Part shown: piece by piece, positions 34,071 through 42,465 of the stretch
Layout of the letters: each line of letters opens with the position of its first letter
Numbering within the stretch: position 1 is the stretch's first letter
DNA from: CAYNLK01 sp964398055
GTDB taxonomy: Bacteria; Chloroflexota; Anaerolineae; 4572-78; J111
Length of the DNA: 64,000 nucleotides
NCBI GenBank assembly: GCA_964398055.1
Contig: CAYNLK010000024.1
Location: 1-64,000 of the forward strand
Direction: 5' to 3'
Position numbers and translations under genes: made by a program
Notes under the pieces: model-generated
The model's input: the letters and a program-made list of their open reading frames with translations, nothing else
Databases searched by the model: none
What the model was told of the DNA's origin: nothing

Positions 34071-34209
34071 GGGTGCGTCCAGAATTTTAGGTGGGTAAGG
34101 TGACCGGCACTTTCACCACGGTTTCTGAGCAAAAATTAAGGCGATTTGACTGCAATTCCAAGCCAGGATGAGTTGGAAGTGCCGGTCACCTAAAAAATTG
34201 GACAGACCC
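34071..34209. mobile_element. MITE, family member D, with 8-bp target duplication
   Basis: The 139-bp element starts GGGTGCGTCCAGAATTTTAG, ends TTGGACAGACCC, and contains the GGTGACCGGCACTT/AAGTGCCGGTCACC palindrome. It is bounded by the exact direct repeat GATGCGTC (34063-34070 and 34210-34217). It sits between divergent genes, 15 bp before the -35 box of the TPR gene promoter. Confidence 0.88.
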
Positions 34210-34224
34210 GATGCGTCCAACTCG

Positions 34225-34253
34225 CTGACGATTCGAACCAGGTATGGTATAAT
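34225..34253 (+). promoter_or_regulatory. Candidate promoter of the TPR/membrane protein gene
   Basis: CTGACG (34225-34230) and TATAAT (34248-34253) are 17 bp apart. They lie immediately after the right target repeat of MITE D, so the insertion removed or displaced anything upstream of the -35 box. Confidence 0.55.
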
Positions 34254-34343
34254 ATCGGTAGCGGCTTGAGGCTGAATGACTATACAAAATGGCTCAAAGC
34301 TGGTAAAATACGGTTAATTATGTAAATTTCGAGGTGAGCTCAA

Positions 34344-34823
34344 ATGCCTACATTACAAGACGGTAAAGAGGCGATTGCCCGAGGAAACTTGCAGCAAGCC
34401 CGGCTCATTTTTGAGGCTATTCTGCAAGAGAATGCTCGAGATGAAGAGGCCTGGTTAGAGTTGGGCAATGTTCTGACCGATACCGAGGACAAAAGAATCT
34501 GCTATGAAAACGTTCTGAAAATCAATAAGAATAACCTGTCGGCCAGGGAGGCCCTCCGCAATTTGGAACCTCGGGCCGATCCCCTGGTGCAAGCCCTGGC
34601 TCCCCAACCGCCCCCCATCGAATTTGAGGGTGAAGAGGAGGCAGAGGAAGAACAGGAAGATGCCACCCTGGTGGCTGCCAGACCAGACTATGGGGCGGCG
34701 GAGGCGCAACGAGAAACGCCCACGGCTGTGTTGGTGGCAGTCGGGCTGGCTCTGTCGGTGGTGGTGTTTGCCATTGGCGGCGGCCTGGTATTTTTTCTGA
34801 TTTCGTCACTCATCGCTCCCTAG
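34344..34823 (+). CDS. TPR protein with C-terminal membrane anchor
   Basis: Residues 5-70 form two tetratricopeptide helical pairs (AIARGNLQQARLIFEAILQ, then DEEAWLELGNVL). A Pro/Glu-rich acidic linker follows (about 78-115), then one membrane segment at the end (about 128-155). The layout is that of a tail-anchored scaffold for protein contacts at the inner membrane. I cannot name a family. It lies 69 bp upstream of a histidine kinase gene and is probably co-transcribed with it and the cof genes. GAGGTGAG precedes the ATG. Confidence 0.72.
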   Translation: MPTLQDGKEAIARGNLQQARLIFEAILQENARDEEAWLELGNVLTDTEDKRICYENVLKINKNNLSAREALRNLEPRADPLVQALAPQPPPIEFEGEEEAEEEQEDATLVAARPDYGAAEAQRETPTAVLVAVGLALSVVVFAIGGGLVFFLISSLIAP

Positions 34824-34892
34824 ACCGACTGGGTGAATGCTGCTTCTGCTGAACCTATCTGTCTTTCAACTGAGGGCAGATCGGTGGTGGAT

Positions 34893-36473
34893 ATGATTTC
34901 TATGTTGCCGGATTTTCGACTCCGCCAGCGCGAATACCTGTTAGAAATCAGCCGGGCGATGAGCGCTCGGCTCGATTTATCTTCGTTGCTGGAGCTGATT
35001 CTGCAAAGCGCCGTGGAAATATTGGCCGGGCAGGCCGGCCTGATTACCTTGCGGCAAGAGGATGGCGTCTTTGCTCCGTATGCCAGTATCGGTTTGCCGG
35101 TTCGAGCTGTGCCCCTGTTTGATCCCCTCTGGCGAGACCTGGAAACGATGGAAAAGCAGAGCGCCGTGCCAGACCTGTCGCTGCGGTTGGCCCTGGCTTC
35201 CAAAGCGGCCGGGGTACCGCTGCGGCAGGTGGTCACCTTGCCGCTGGAAATCGGCGACGAGATTATCGGTTACATTTTTATTTTTCGGGCCCGCGGCGCT
35301 GCCTTTAGCAGTAACGACCGGCAGGTGTTGGGCGCTTTTGCCGACCAGGCTGCCATCGCCGTGCAGAATGCCCGGCTGTATCAGCAGGTTAGCGCGGAAC
35401 GGGAGCGGTTAGACGCCATCATCGAAAATAGCGGCGACGGGGTAATGATCGTCAACCCGTACCGGATCATCCAGACCTGGAATAAAGCCCTGGCCTACTT
35501 GACCGGCATCTCGGCTGACGAGGCCATTGGCCGGCCCTGTTATGAAATTCTGAATTTGCGAACGTCCCAGGGAGTGAGCGTGTGCCATACCGCCTGCCCG
35601 TTGGTGCATCCCCCCGATGACAAGCGTTTGTATGCTGAAGGCATCCATCATCGCCCGGATGGCCTGGCTATTACCCTGGCCGATAACTACTCGCCTCAAT
35701 TCAACGAGGCCGGCAAGCTGACCCAGGTCATCGCCAACGTGCGGGATATGACCCGGCTGCGGGAAGCCGAGGAGCTTAAGCAGACCCTACTATCGGTTAT
35801 TTCTCACGAGCTGAAAACGCCGGTCAGTATCATCAAGGGTTATGCCGGTACCCTGGCCCGTGAAGATGCCAACTGGGATAAAACCACCCTGGCCGAGGGG
35901 CTGGCTGTCATCGAGGAGGAGGCCGACCGGCTGGATCGGTTGATCTCCAATCTCTTGGAAGCCAGTCGCTTGCAGGCCGGTGGACTCAAACTTCAGCTCA
36001 GCTATTTGAATCTGGCCGACCTGGCCAGAACTGCGGTTGAAAATCTCCAGGCCACGAGCAACAAGCATACCTTCAAGTTAGATTTTCCGGCAGATTACCC
36101 GCCCATTTTGGGTGATTACGAACGGCTGCGGGAGATGCTGACCAACCTGATTGGCAATGCCATCAAGTACAGCCCGGAGGGTGGGCTAATCAGAGTTGGG
36201 GGTGAGCTTGGCAAGAATAACACCGTGCGGCTGTATGTTAGCGACCAGGGTATCGGCATCCCCCCGGCTGAGCAGGAGCGCATTTTTGAAAGGTTTCATC
36301 GGATTGATAACCGCCTGGCCCGCCAGACGCCTGGAACAGGTTTGGGATTGTTTTTGGTGCGGGCTGTAGTCGAGGCTCATGGCGGCCGGGTTTGGGTTGA
36401 AAGCGCCCTGGGTCAGGGGAGCATCTTCTGGGTTGAGCTGCCTATTGGCAACTCGGTCAGACCACAACGATAG
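34893..36473 (+). CDS. GAF-PAS sensor histidine kinase
   Basis: The protein has a GAF domain (about 15-170 from this start), a PAS domain (about 175-300) with a CX4C cysteine pair in SVCHTACP, a HisKA domain with SHELKTPVSIIKG, and a HATPase_c domain (VSDQGIGIP, then GTGLGLFLVRAVVEAHGG). It lacks membrane segments. ATG 34893 has GGTGG 7 bp upstream. A GTG at 34833 would add 20 residues but has no ribosome site. The PAS cysteines could bind a metal or respond to redox. It lies 12 bp upstream of cofG, so the operon links a sensor to F420 precursor synthesis. Confidence 0.85.
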   Translation: MISMLPDFRLRQREYLLEISRAMSARLDLSSLLELILQSAVEILAGQAGLITLRQEDGVFAPYASIGLPVRAVPLFDPLWRDLETMEKQSAVPDLSLRLALASKAAGVPLRQVVTLPLEIGDEIIGYIFIFRARGAAFSSNDRQVLGAFADQAAIAVQNARLYQQVSAERERLDAIIENSGDGVMIVNPYRIIQTWNKALAYLTGISADEAIGRPCYEILNLRTSQGVSVCHTACPLVHPPDDKRLYAEGIHHRPDGLAITLADNYSPQFNEAGKLTQVIANVRDMTRLREAEELKQTLLSVISHELKTPVSIIKGYAGTLAREDANWDKTTLAEGLAVIEEEADRLDRLISNLLEASRLQAGGLKLQLSYLNLADLARTAVENLQATSNKHTFKLDFPADYPPILGDYERLREMLTNLIGNAIKYSPEGGLIRVGGELGKNNTVRLYVSDQGIGIPPAEQERIFERFHRIDNRLARQTPGTGLGLFLVRAVVEAHGGRVWVESALGQGSIFWVELPIGNSVRPQR

Positions 36474-36485
36474 TTTTTTCCTGCA

Positions 36486-37661
36486 ATGTTTGCAAGCCAG
36501 CCAGACCAAAATAGATCTGTTCCGGCTATCAGCCGAACTGAAGCCTATCAGCTTAAACACGCTGCCGGTCACGGTCTGCTTGAGCTGATGCAGCAAGCTT
36601 TAGCTTTGCGGGAGGCGCATCATGGGCGAATTGTCACCTATTCTCGCAAGGTTTTCATTCCTTTGACTAATCTATGCCGGGATAAATGCGCCTACTGTGC
36701 TTTTGCCGTTGCTCCAACTGACGGTCGGGCCAAAACGTTGACTCCTGCAGAGGTCTTAACTCTGGCCCGGCGAGGGGCCGAGGTGGGTTGTAAAGAAGCT
36801 CTTTTTTCCCTGGGAGAAAAGCCAGAAGAAATGCATGGGCTGGCTCAACAGCATTTGGCTGCTTTGGGTCATAATAGCACCCATCAATATTTGCAGGCTA
36901 TGTGCCGGCTGGTTTTTGAAGAGACTGGTTTGATTCCCCATGCCAATCCCGGCGTAATGACTCCGGCAGAGATGACAATTCTACGTCGATGGACCGGTAG
37001 TATGGGGCTGATGCTGGAGAATGTCAGCCCACGTCTGTTGAGGCCAGGCCAGGCTCACTTTGGGTGTGTTGGCAAATCGCCTCGACGCCGGCTGGCTACT
37101 TTGATGCATGCCGGTCGTTTAAAAATCCCATTTACTACCGGCATTCTGATTGGGATTGGCGAAACATGGGAGGAGCGGATCGACAGCCTTTGGACCATTG
37201 CCCAAATTCAGGGCCGCTATGGCCATATTCAAGAAGTCATCATCCAGAATTTTCGGCGCAAACCCAATATTCGCTTTTGGGATTGGCCTGAACCGGCTCT
37301 ACTTGATATGCTTCGTACCATTGCGGCGGCCCGTCTGATTTTGGGGGGAAAGATGAATCTGCAGGCGCCGCCAAACCTGAATCCAGACTGTTACAGCTTG
37401 TATCTGTTGGCCGGTATCAATGACTGGGGCGGCGTTTCCCCAATCACGGCAGACCACATCAATCCTGAAGCGGCCTGGCCGCAAATTACCGAACTTCAGG
37501 CGGCAACTCTTGAGGCCGGTTTTGAACTGCGCGAACGCCTGACCGTTTATCCTGAGTATCTAATGAGTCGCCCTGACTTTGTTGAACCTCATCTTCAAGC
37601 CCACGCTCGCCAATGGGTGGATGAGAGAGGTTGGGTTAAACCGGCCCTGACGATGACTTAA
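36486..37661 (+). CDS. cofG: FO synthase subunit 1 (7,8-didemethyl-8-hydroxy-5-deazariboflavin synthase CofG)
   Basis: CofG is the radical SAM enzyme that, with CofH, makes FO, the deazaflavin core of coenzyme F420. The cluster motif CX3CX2C is Cys64, Cys68 and Cys71 in NLCRDKCAYC, preceded by the family marker TYSRKVFIPLT. EALFSLGEKPE and GILIGIGETWEER are typical of CofG. The 391-residue length fits the single-domain subunit, not the fused FbiC. The start could also be a later codon since the first 35 residues are poorly conserved. cofH follows at 15-20 bp. Confidence 0.92.
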   Translation: MFASQPDQNRSVPAISRTEAYQLKHAAGHGLLELMQQALALREAHHGRIVTYSRKVFIPLTNLCRDKCAYCAFAVAPTDGRAKTLTPAEVLTLARRGAEVGCKEALFSLGEKPEEMHGLAQQHLAALGHNSTHQYLQAMCRLVFEETGLIPHANPGVMTPAEMTILRRWTGSMGLMLENVSPRLLRPGQAHFGCVGKSPRRRLATLMHAGRLKIPFTTGILIGIGETWEERIDSLWTIAQIQGRYGHIQEVIIQNFRRKPNIRFWDWPEPALLDMLRTIAAARLILGGKMNLQAPPNLNPDCYSLYLLAGINDWGGVSPITADHINPEAAWPQITELQAATLEAGFELRERLTVYPEYLMSRPDFVEPHLQAHARQWVDERGWVKPALTMT

Positions 37662-37681
37662 AGTGATTAAGGAGTGTGACG

Positions 37682-38869
37682 TTGACTCAAAGCGGCCAAA
37701 CCAGTTGTCCCAATCTGGAGCAATTCTTGAGCGGAGCATCTATCCCGGTCGGTTGTATCCTGGAAAAAGCTCTGAGCAACCAGGAAATCAGCAGCGCCGA
37801 AGCAGTCGCTCTGTTTGAAGTTCACGGTTTTGACTTACTGGCTCTGTTAGCTACTGCTAATGAAATGCGCTGCCGCCAGGTAGGAGATCGGGTAACTTAC
37901 GTTAAGGTTCGTAACATTAATTTTACCAATGTCTGTTACACCGGCTGTAAATTTTGCGCCTATGGCCGGCCTGAAACCGATCCTCAGAGCTACACCTTTG
38001 ATATTGAGGAGGTGGTGAAGCAGGCTCTAGAAGCCTGGCAATGGGGCTGTACTGAGGTTTGTATGCAAGGTGGCCTCAATCCTAAGCTGGGCGGCAACTT
38101 TTACCTGCGCCTGGTGCGGGCTATCAAAGAAACTACGCCTCACCTTCACATTCATGCCTTCTCTCCCTTTGAAATTCAATATGCCGGTCAGCTCTTAGGC
38201 AAGTCGCCCGAGTATGTTTTACAGGCATTGAAAGAGGCGGGGCTTGGCAGTATCCCTGGTACTGCGGCTGAGATTCTGGATACCAACGTGCGCCGAATTT
38301 TGGCCAAAAATAAGCTAAGCCCGGCGGCCTGGGTAGATATTATCAAAACGGCCCATCGAGTTGGACTGCCTTCTACTGCCACCATCATGTACGGCCACGT
38401 TGATGAACCGCGCCACTGGGCGGCTCATCTGGCCTTAATTCGTAACATCCAACGGGATACCGGCGGCTTTACCGAGTTTGTACCCCTGGGGTTTATCCAT
38501 CAAAACACCCGCCTCTACGCCGAAGGGTTAGCCAGACCTGGCCCCACCGGCATGGAGCACCTCAAACTGCACGCAGTAGCTCGATTGATGTTGGGACACG
38601 ACCTTCCCAATCTGCAAGTCAGTTGGGTCAAATTAGGGCCAGCTATGGCCCAGATGTGTCTGAATGGAGGGGCTAACGATTTTGGCGGTACGTTGATCCA
38701 GGAAAGCATCAGCCGGCTGGCCGGCGCTGAAACTGGTCAATATATGTCTCCTGCTGAATTTGAACGTCTCATTTTGGATATGAATCGTATTCCGGCAGAA
38801 CGGACCACCTTGTACCACATCGTCAGCGAAGGGGCGATTCACTCCCCCCAGAGGATGTCTTTGGCCTGA
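37682..38869 (+). CDS. cofH: FO synthase subunit 2 (CofH)
   Basis: The second radical SAM subunit joins the tyrosine-derived fragment to the ribityl-diaminouracil in FO synthesis. Its CX3CX2C is in NVCYTGCKFCAYG (cysteines at about 85, 89, 92), and CMQGGLNP and HIHAFSPFEI are typical CofH segments. AAGGAG (37669-37674) lies 7 bp before TTG 37682, which is preferred over the GTG at 37676 because that codon is too close. CofC, CofD and CofE, needed to finish F420, are not in the window. Confidence 0.92.
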   Translation: MTQSGQTSCPNLEQFLSGASIPVGCILEKALSNQEISSAEAVALFEVHGFDLLALLATANEMRCRQVGDRVTYVKVRNINFTNVCYTGCKFCAYGRPETDPQSYTFDIEEVVKQALEAWQWGCTEVCMQGGLNPKLGGNFYLRLVRAIKETTPHLHIHAFSPFEIQYAGQLLGKSPEYVLQALKEAGLGSIPGTAAEILDTNVRRILAKNKLSPAAWVDIIKTAHRVGLPSTATIMYGHVDEPRHWAAHLALIRNIQRDTGGFTEFVPLGFIHQNTRLYAEGLARPGPTGMEHLKLHAVARLMLGHDLPNLQVSWVKLGPAMAQMCLNGGANDFGGTLIQESISRLAGAETGQYMSPAEFERLILDMNRIPAERTTLYHIVSEGAIHSPQRMSLA

Positions 38870-38923
38870 TAAGGCCACGGAGATCGATTTAAGCCACCCT
38901 TGCTCATTCCACCAACCACCAGC

Positions 38924-40045
38924 TTACTCTTCAACAACAACCTCTTCCGGTTTCAAAATCTTGAAACTCTTGTACATCGGGTTGAACCATTGCAGGGCTG
39001 CCTGGTAAAACTCCGCCGGCGCAGTGAAGACGACCTGGTAGATTTTGCCGTCACTGGTGGCAGCAATAACTGAGCCGGCCATCTCTACCCCGGCCGGCGT
39101 GGTGTAGAGAAAATCAATAGTGGCACCGGTAGCCGTGTCCAGGGGAAATTCAGTGGCTGGGAGGCTCTGCACATCTTTATGGTCGGTCGCCAGTTCCTCC
39201 ACAAAGGCGCGGACTGCTTTTTCGGCGGCCATTGCCGGGTCGCCGGCCGGATTGATCGCGATCGAAACGGCGGCCTCAAATGTGAGGGCATAATCGGGCA
39301 TAGTCACCACCACACTGTTTTCATTTTGCTGGGCAATCTGCCAGTCGCTGGGATAGAGAAAACCAAACTGCTGGTTGGTCGAGCCGATCAGAATCCAACT
39401 GGGCGGCTCGGTGGTGGGCGTGGAATCGGCCAAAGGGGTGCTGTCCAGCAAGGTGACCGAATCAGCCAGGGCCTGCAATTTTTCTTGGGAAATTTGCCAC
39501 TGCTCGGCCGTGGCGTTGAGGAGTAGGAGCAGCACGATGGTGTTTTGCTGCTTGACTCGCACCTCGTTGATGACTCGGCCCAGGGTTGGGTCATGAGTGG
39601 CAAATTGGGCCACAACAGAACCGTCAGCTTTGGTCTGCTGGTCGAGGGGCGTGAATTGTGAGCCCTTGCCGGCAAAGTTTTCGGCCACATACGTAACCAG
39701 ATACCGGCTCAGTTCTTCAGGCGAATATTTTTCCCCGACATCCTGAAACATAACGCTATAGCCGGCCTGGTCGCCCGGTTCAACCAGGATGACCCCATTG
39801 GGCTGTTCCAGATATTGCCAATTAGCCGGATAATTGAGGCTAAAGCGCTGACTCGGATGGATATAGGCGTCGATGGCAACCTGATCCGGGACGACTGAAG
39901 TGGGTCTGGCGTCGACGCCCACAACCGTTGGGGTTGAGGTGGGATCAGGGCGAATAGGTTTAAAGCTATCTCGGTTTGCGCCACAACCGGTTAAAGATAA
40001 GCTGCCGAGGATAAATAGAGTTAGAGAAAGCAGGAGTTTTTTCAC
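38924..40045 (-). CDS. Lipoprotein with two PsbP/DUF-like repeats
   Basis: The signal peptide ends in SLTGC (Cys21), a clear lipobox, followed by a Pro/Thr-rich linker. The remaining sequence contains two similar units, about 60-195 (RFSLNYPANWQYLEQPNGVILVEP) and 215-360 (QFGFLYPSDWQIAQQNENSVVVTMP). Each starts with a YPxxW motif seen in PsbP-like and related surface proteins. Its function is unknown. The ATG overlaps the stop of the response-regulator gene by 4 bp, so the two are translated together. Confidence 0.78.
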   Translation of the reverse strand: MKKLLLSLTLFILGSLSLTGCGANRDSFKPIRPDPTSTPTVVGVDARPTSVVPDQVAIDAYIHPSQRFSLNYPANWQYLEQPNGVILVEPGDQAGYSVMFQDVGEKYSPEELSRYLVTYVAENFAGKGSQFTPLDQQTKADGSVVAQFATHDPTLGRVINEVRVKQQNTIVLLLLLNATAEQWQISQEKLQALADSVTLLDSTPLADSTPTTEPPSWILIGSTNQQFGFLYPSDWQIAQQNENSVVVTMPDYALTFEAAVSIAINPAGDPAMAAEKAVRAFVEELATDHKDVQSLPATEFPLDTATGATIDFLYTTPAGVEMAGSVIAATSDGKIYQVVFTAPAEFYQAALQWFNPMYKSFKILKPEEVVVEE

Positions 40046-40728
40046 CGGCTTAAGGGGGCAGCCGCTTCAGGCTCGGCGATGAAATGATAACCCACCCCCC
40101 GGACGGTGATCAGATGGCGAGGACGGCTGGGGTTCTCCTCGATTTTTTCTCGAAGCCAGCGGACATGGACATCAAGGGTCCGGGTATCGCCCAAGTAATT
40201 GGTTTCCCACACGGCCTGCATGATCGATTTCCGGCTTGAAACTTGGTTGGCATTCGTGATCAAGAGATGAAGCAGTTTGAACTCTTTGGGGGTCAGGCTA
40301 TAGCTATGGCCGTTACGGAGGAGGTGGTGTTGCTCGCAGTCGAGGGTAAGATCGCCGCAGCGAATAAATCTATTGGCCTGTTTGGAGGTAGCCTGCTTGA
40401 TCGCCCTGTCTAGTTCCTGAGGTTGGTTAGAATGGGTTACAACAATGCCAGCATCAGATTGGCTGAAAAGTTGATTATCTTTGCTGACCACCAGATAGGG
40501 GATATTCAGTTCGGTTTCGCTAATGGCTGTATGAAACGTGTTGAAAGCTGGTTGAAGGTTGGCTTGATTGAAAACAACTAAATTTGGCCAGCTATCAGTA
40601 ACTTTAGTTGCCGCCGCGCTTGGGGTATGGGCAACGTAAACGTAATGCCCTTGCTCCCTGAGGCTGGGCAATAATGATTCAGTCTGAGGCAGATTGGCGC
40701 TTTCAATGAGCAGAATATAGATAGCCAT
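40042..40728 (-). CDS. OmpR-type response regulator with degenerate receiver
   Basis: The C-terminal winged helix (about 130-222) is intact, with LTPKEFKLLHLL, TRTLDVHVRWLREKIE and LITVRGVGYHF. The N-terminal receiver (1-115) has lost its phosphorylation site: the stretch that should read DLVLLD is NLVVFNQ, and the acidic pocket is reduced to one Glu in LIESANL. It therefore probably works without phosphorylation, as atypical response regulators do. No kinase is adjacent. It is followed by the overlapping lipoprotein gene, which it may control or sense with. Confidence 0.85.
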   Translation of the reverse strand: MAIYILLIESANLPQTESLLPSLREQGHYVYVAHTPSAAATKVTDSWPNLVVFNQANLQPAFNTFHTAISETELNIPYLVVSKDNQLFSQSDAGIVVTHSNQPQELDRAIKQATSKQANRFIRCGDLTLDCEQHHLLRNGHSYSLTPKEFKLLHLLITNANQVSSRKSIMQAVWETNYLGDTRTLDVHVRWLREKIEENPSRPRHLITVRGVGYHFIAEPEAAAPLSR

Positions 40729-40771
40729 TACTGATGTTCCCTTTCAATTCGCTCCTTCTCCTAGAAAATGG

Positions 40772-40800
40772 ATTATACTCTAAGCTGTCGTGTCCGGCAA
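40772..40800 (-). promoter_or_regulatory. Promoter of the response regulator-lipoprotein operon
   Basis: On the minus strand TTGCCG (40800-40795) and TATAAT (40777-40772) are 17 bp apart, followed by AGGAG-rich leader sequence about 30 bp before the start codon. Confidence 0.6.
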
Positions 40801-40943
40801 TCGATCTGTAAAATTTAGTTAAAAAAGGGGTAAAATTTGCCTGGAAAGTGTTAGAATCAGGTTTCACTCCTACTGGATATAGTACATAAATCGAGTTTTA
40901 CCACTATGGGTGGCCTCAATTGGTTAAGGATTGGCGACCAAAA

Positions 40944-42440
40944 TTATCGCGGTTCGAATTTTAAATGGATAATTTGCCGGGTATCAGGCCGAATCCGAGC
41001 TCGTTCGTCGGCGCGGTAACCGCAAAGCCACAACACCTGCTCGTTGGCTACAAGTAAGGGTATGAGGTCACGCTGAGTGGCCGGGATTTTCTCGTTAATC
41101 ATAAAATCAGCCACCTTTTGACGGCGCCCGGCCAGTCCCAGCGGACAAAAAATATCGCCTGGTTGCCGCGGCCGCAGGCTGGCTCTATGGCCAATTACGT
41201 CGGCATCCAGATAAGCCTCCCACCGACCCACCTGCCGAAGCTGCAGAGGGGTAACCTCTTGTCGAGCCAGCAGAGTCGCTCTCAATTGCCAGTCAGTGTG
41301 CGGGAGCAGGGTGACGCCGGGTAGATTAAGCGGCAGGGGCTGCCCGGTTAGCAGACAGGGAAAGTCGAACCGGGATAGGTCTGGTTGGACATGTTCCGGG
41401 GCAATGGTGAAGGTCCGGTAGCTCAGGGTGAGTTTCAGACCCTGCGGTAGGGTTGCCTGGCTGCCCGTTACACCACTCTCAATAATCGCAATGGCTTGTT
41501 CGATGTGCTCAAAATTGAGGTCGCGTAGATTGCGCCGTAACTGCTGCACGGCCCGGCGCAGGGTGGAGCGCTTCAGTGCCAGGGGTAAGGCTAACCACTT
41601 TTCTAAATCAAATTCAATTTCCGTCGTCCCCTCATTTTTTACGACGGCTGACCAGTTTTGAGCCAACTGCTGGCTCAATATTTCGGCCTCGGCAGTGATG
41701 ACCCTGGCCGTGTTGAGCAGCACTTGGCGGAGATTGGGGTTGTAGGTTTCCAGGTAGGGGATCAACTCGTGGCGGAGCCGGTTGCGGAAAAAGGTGATAT
41801 CCTGGTTCGTGTCATCCTGTCGCGGGGCGAGCTGATGTTCGCAGCAGTAAGCCTCAATTTCGCTTCGCCAGATTTCCAGCAGAGGACGGATGAGTTGGGG
41901 CGAAGGGATGCCGGGGTGAGGGGGCAAGTCAGCCGGATCGAGCCGCAGGCTGGCCAGGTCGACTTTGGGTAACATCCCGCGCAGACCGGCCAACCCGCTG
42001 CCGCGCAGCAGGTGCATCAGAATGGTCTCCACCTGATCGTCGGCATTGTGCCCAACGGCAATTTTGGTGGCGCCAACTTCGGCCGCCACCCGCCCCAGAA
42101 AGGCGTAACGTACCTGCCGGGCTGTTTCTTCAATCGATTGGCGGCGTTGTCTGGCCAGAGTGGCCACCTCGCTGGTTTCGACACGCAGGGGTGTTTGCCA
42201 CCGGGCGGCGATGTTTTGGACGTAGGCAGCATCAGCCTCGGCGGCTGGGCCACGGAGTTGGTGGTTGAGATGGGCTATGGTTAGATTGAGTTCAAGTTCG
42301 GCCTGAAGATCGAGTAGCAGGTGCAGTAAACAGAGGGAGTCCGGCCCGCCGGAAACTCCAACCACAACCCTCTCTCCCGGTTGAATAAGGCCATATCTTC
42401 GGCAGAACTCGGCGACCCTGGCGGTCACACGAGGCGTCAT
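40944..42440 (-). CDS. tilS: tRNA(Ile)-lysidine synthase
   Basis: TilS changes cytidine 34 of tRNA-Ile (CAU) to lysidine so that it reads AUA. The PP-loop motif GVSGGPDSLCLL (about 28-39) and HNADDQVETILMHLLRGSGL are conserved. The C-terminal substrate domain (about 410-495) includes LRPRQPGDIFCPLG and KVADFMINEKIP. The 498-residue length is typical. It follows the cyclase-ATPase gene by 25 bp on the same strand, and no hpt or ftsH lies downstream as in many Firmicutes. Confidence 0.93.
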   Translation of the reverse strand: MTPRVTARVAEFCRRYGLIQPGERVVVGVSGGPDSLCLLHLLLDLQAELELNLTIAHLNHQLRGPAAEADAAYVQNIAARWQTPLRVETSEVATLARQRRQSIEETARQVRYAFLGRVAAEVGATKIAVGHNADDQVETILMHLLRGSGLAGLRGMLPKVDLASLRLDPADLPPHPGIPSPQLIRPLLEIWRSEIEAYCCEHQLAPRQDDTNQDITFFRNRLRHELIPYLETYNPNLRQVLLNTARVITAEAEILSQQLAQNWSAVVKNEGTTEIEFDLEKWLALPLALKRSTLRRAVQQLRRNLRDLNFEHIEQAIAIIESGVTGSQATLPQGLKLTLSYRTFTIAPEHVQPDLSRFDFPCLLTGQPLPLNLPGVTLLPHTDWQLRATLLARQEVTPLQLRQVGRWEAYLDADVIGHRASLRPRQPGDIFCPLGLAGRRQKVADFMINEKIPATQRDLIPLLVANEQVLWLCGYRADERARIRPDTRQIIHLKFEPR

Positions 42441-42465
42441 TGGGTAGTATCTCCAACCGGGTCGG

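Noticed and set aside
10807..34209. The four GTGACCGGCACTT repeats as a CRISPR array
   Set aside because: They are kilobases apart, palindromic throughout, and lack spacers and cas genes.
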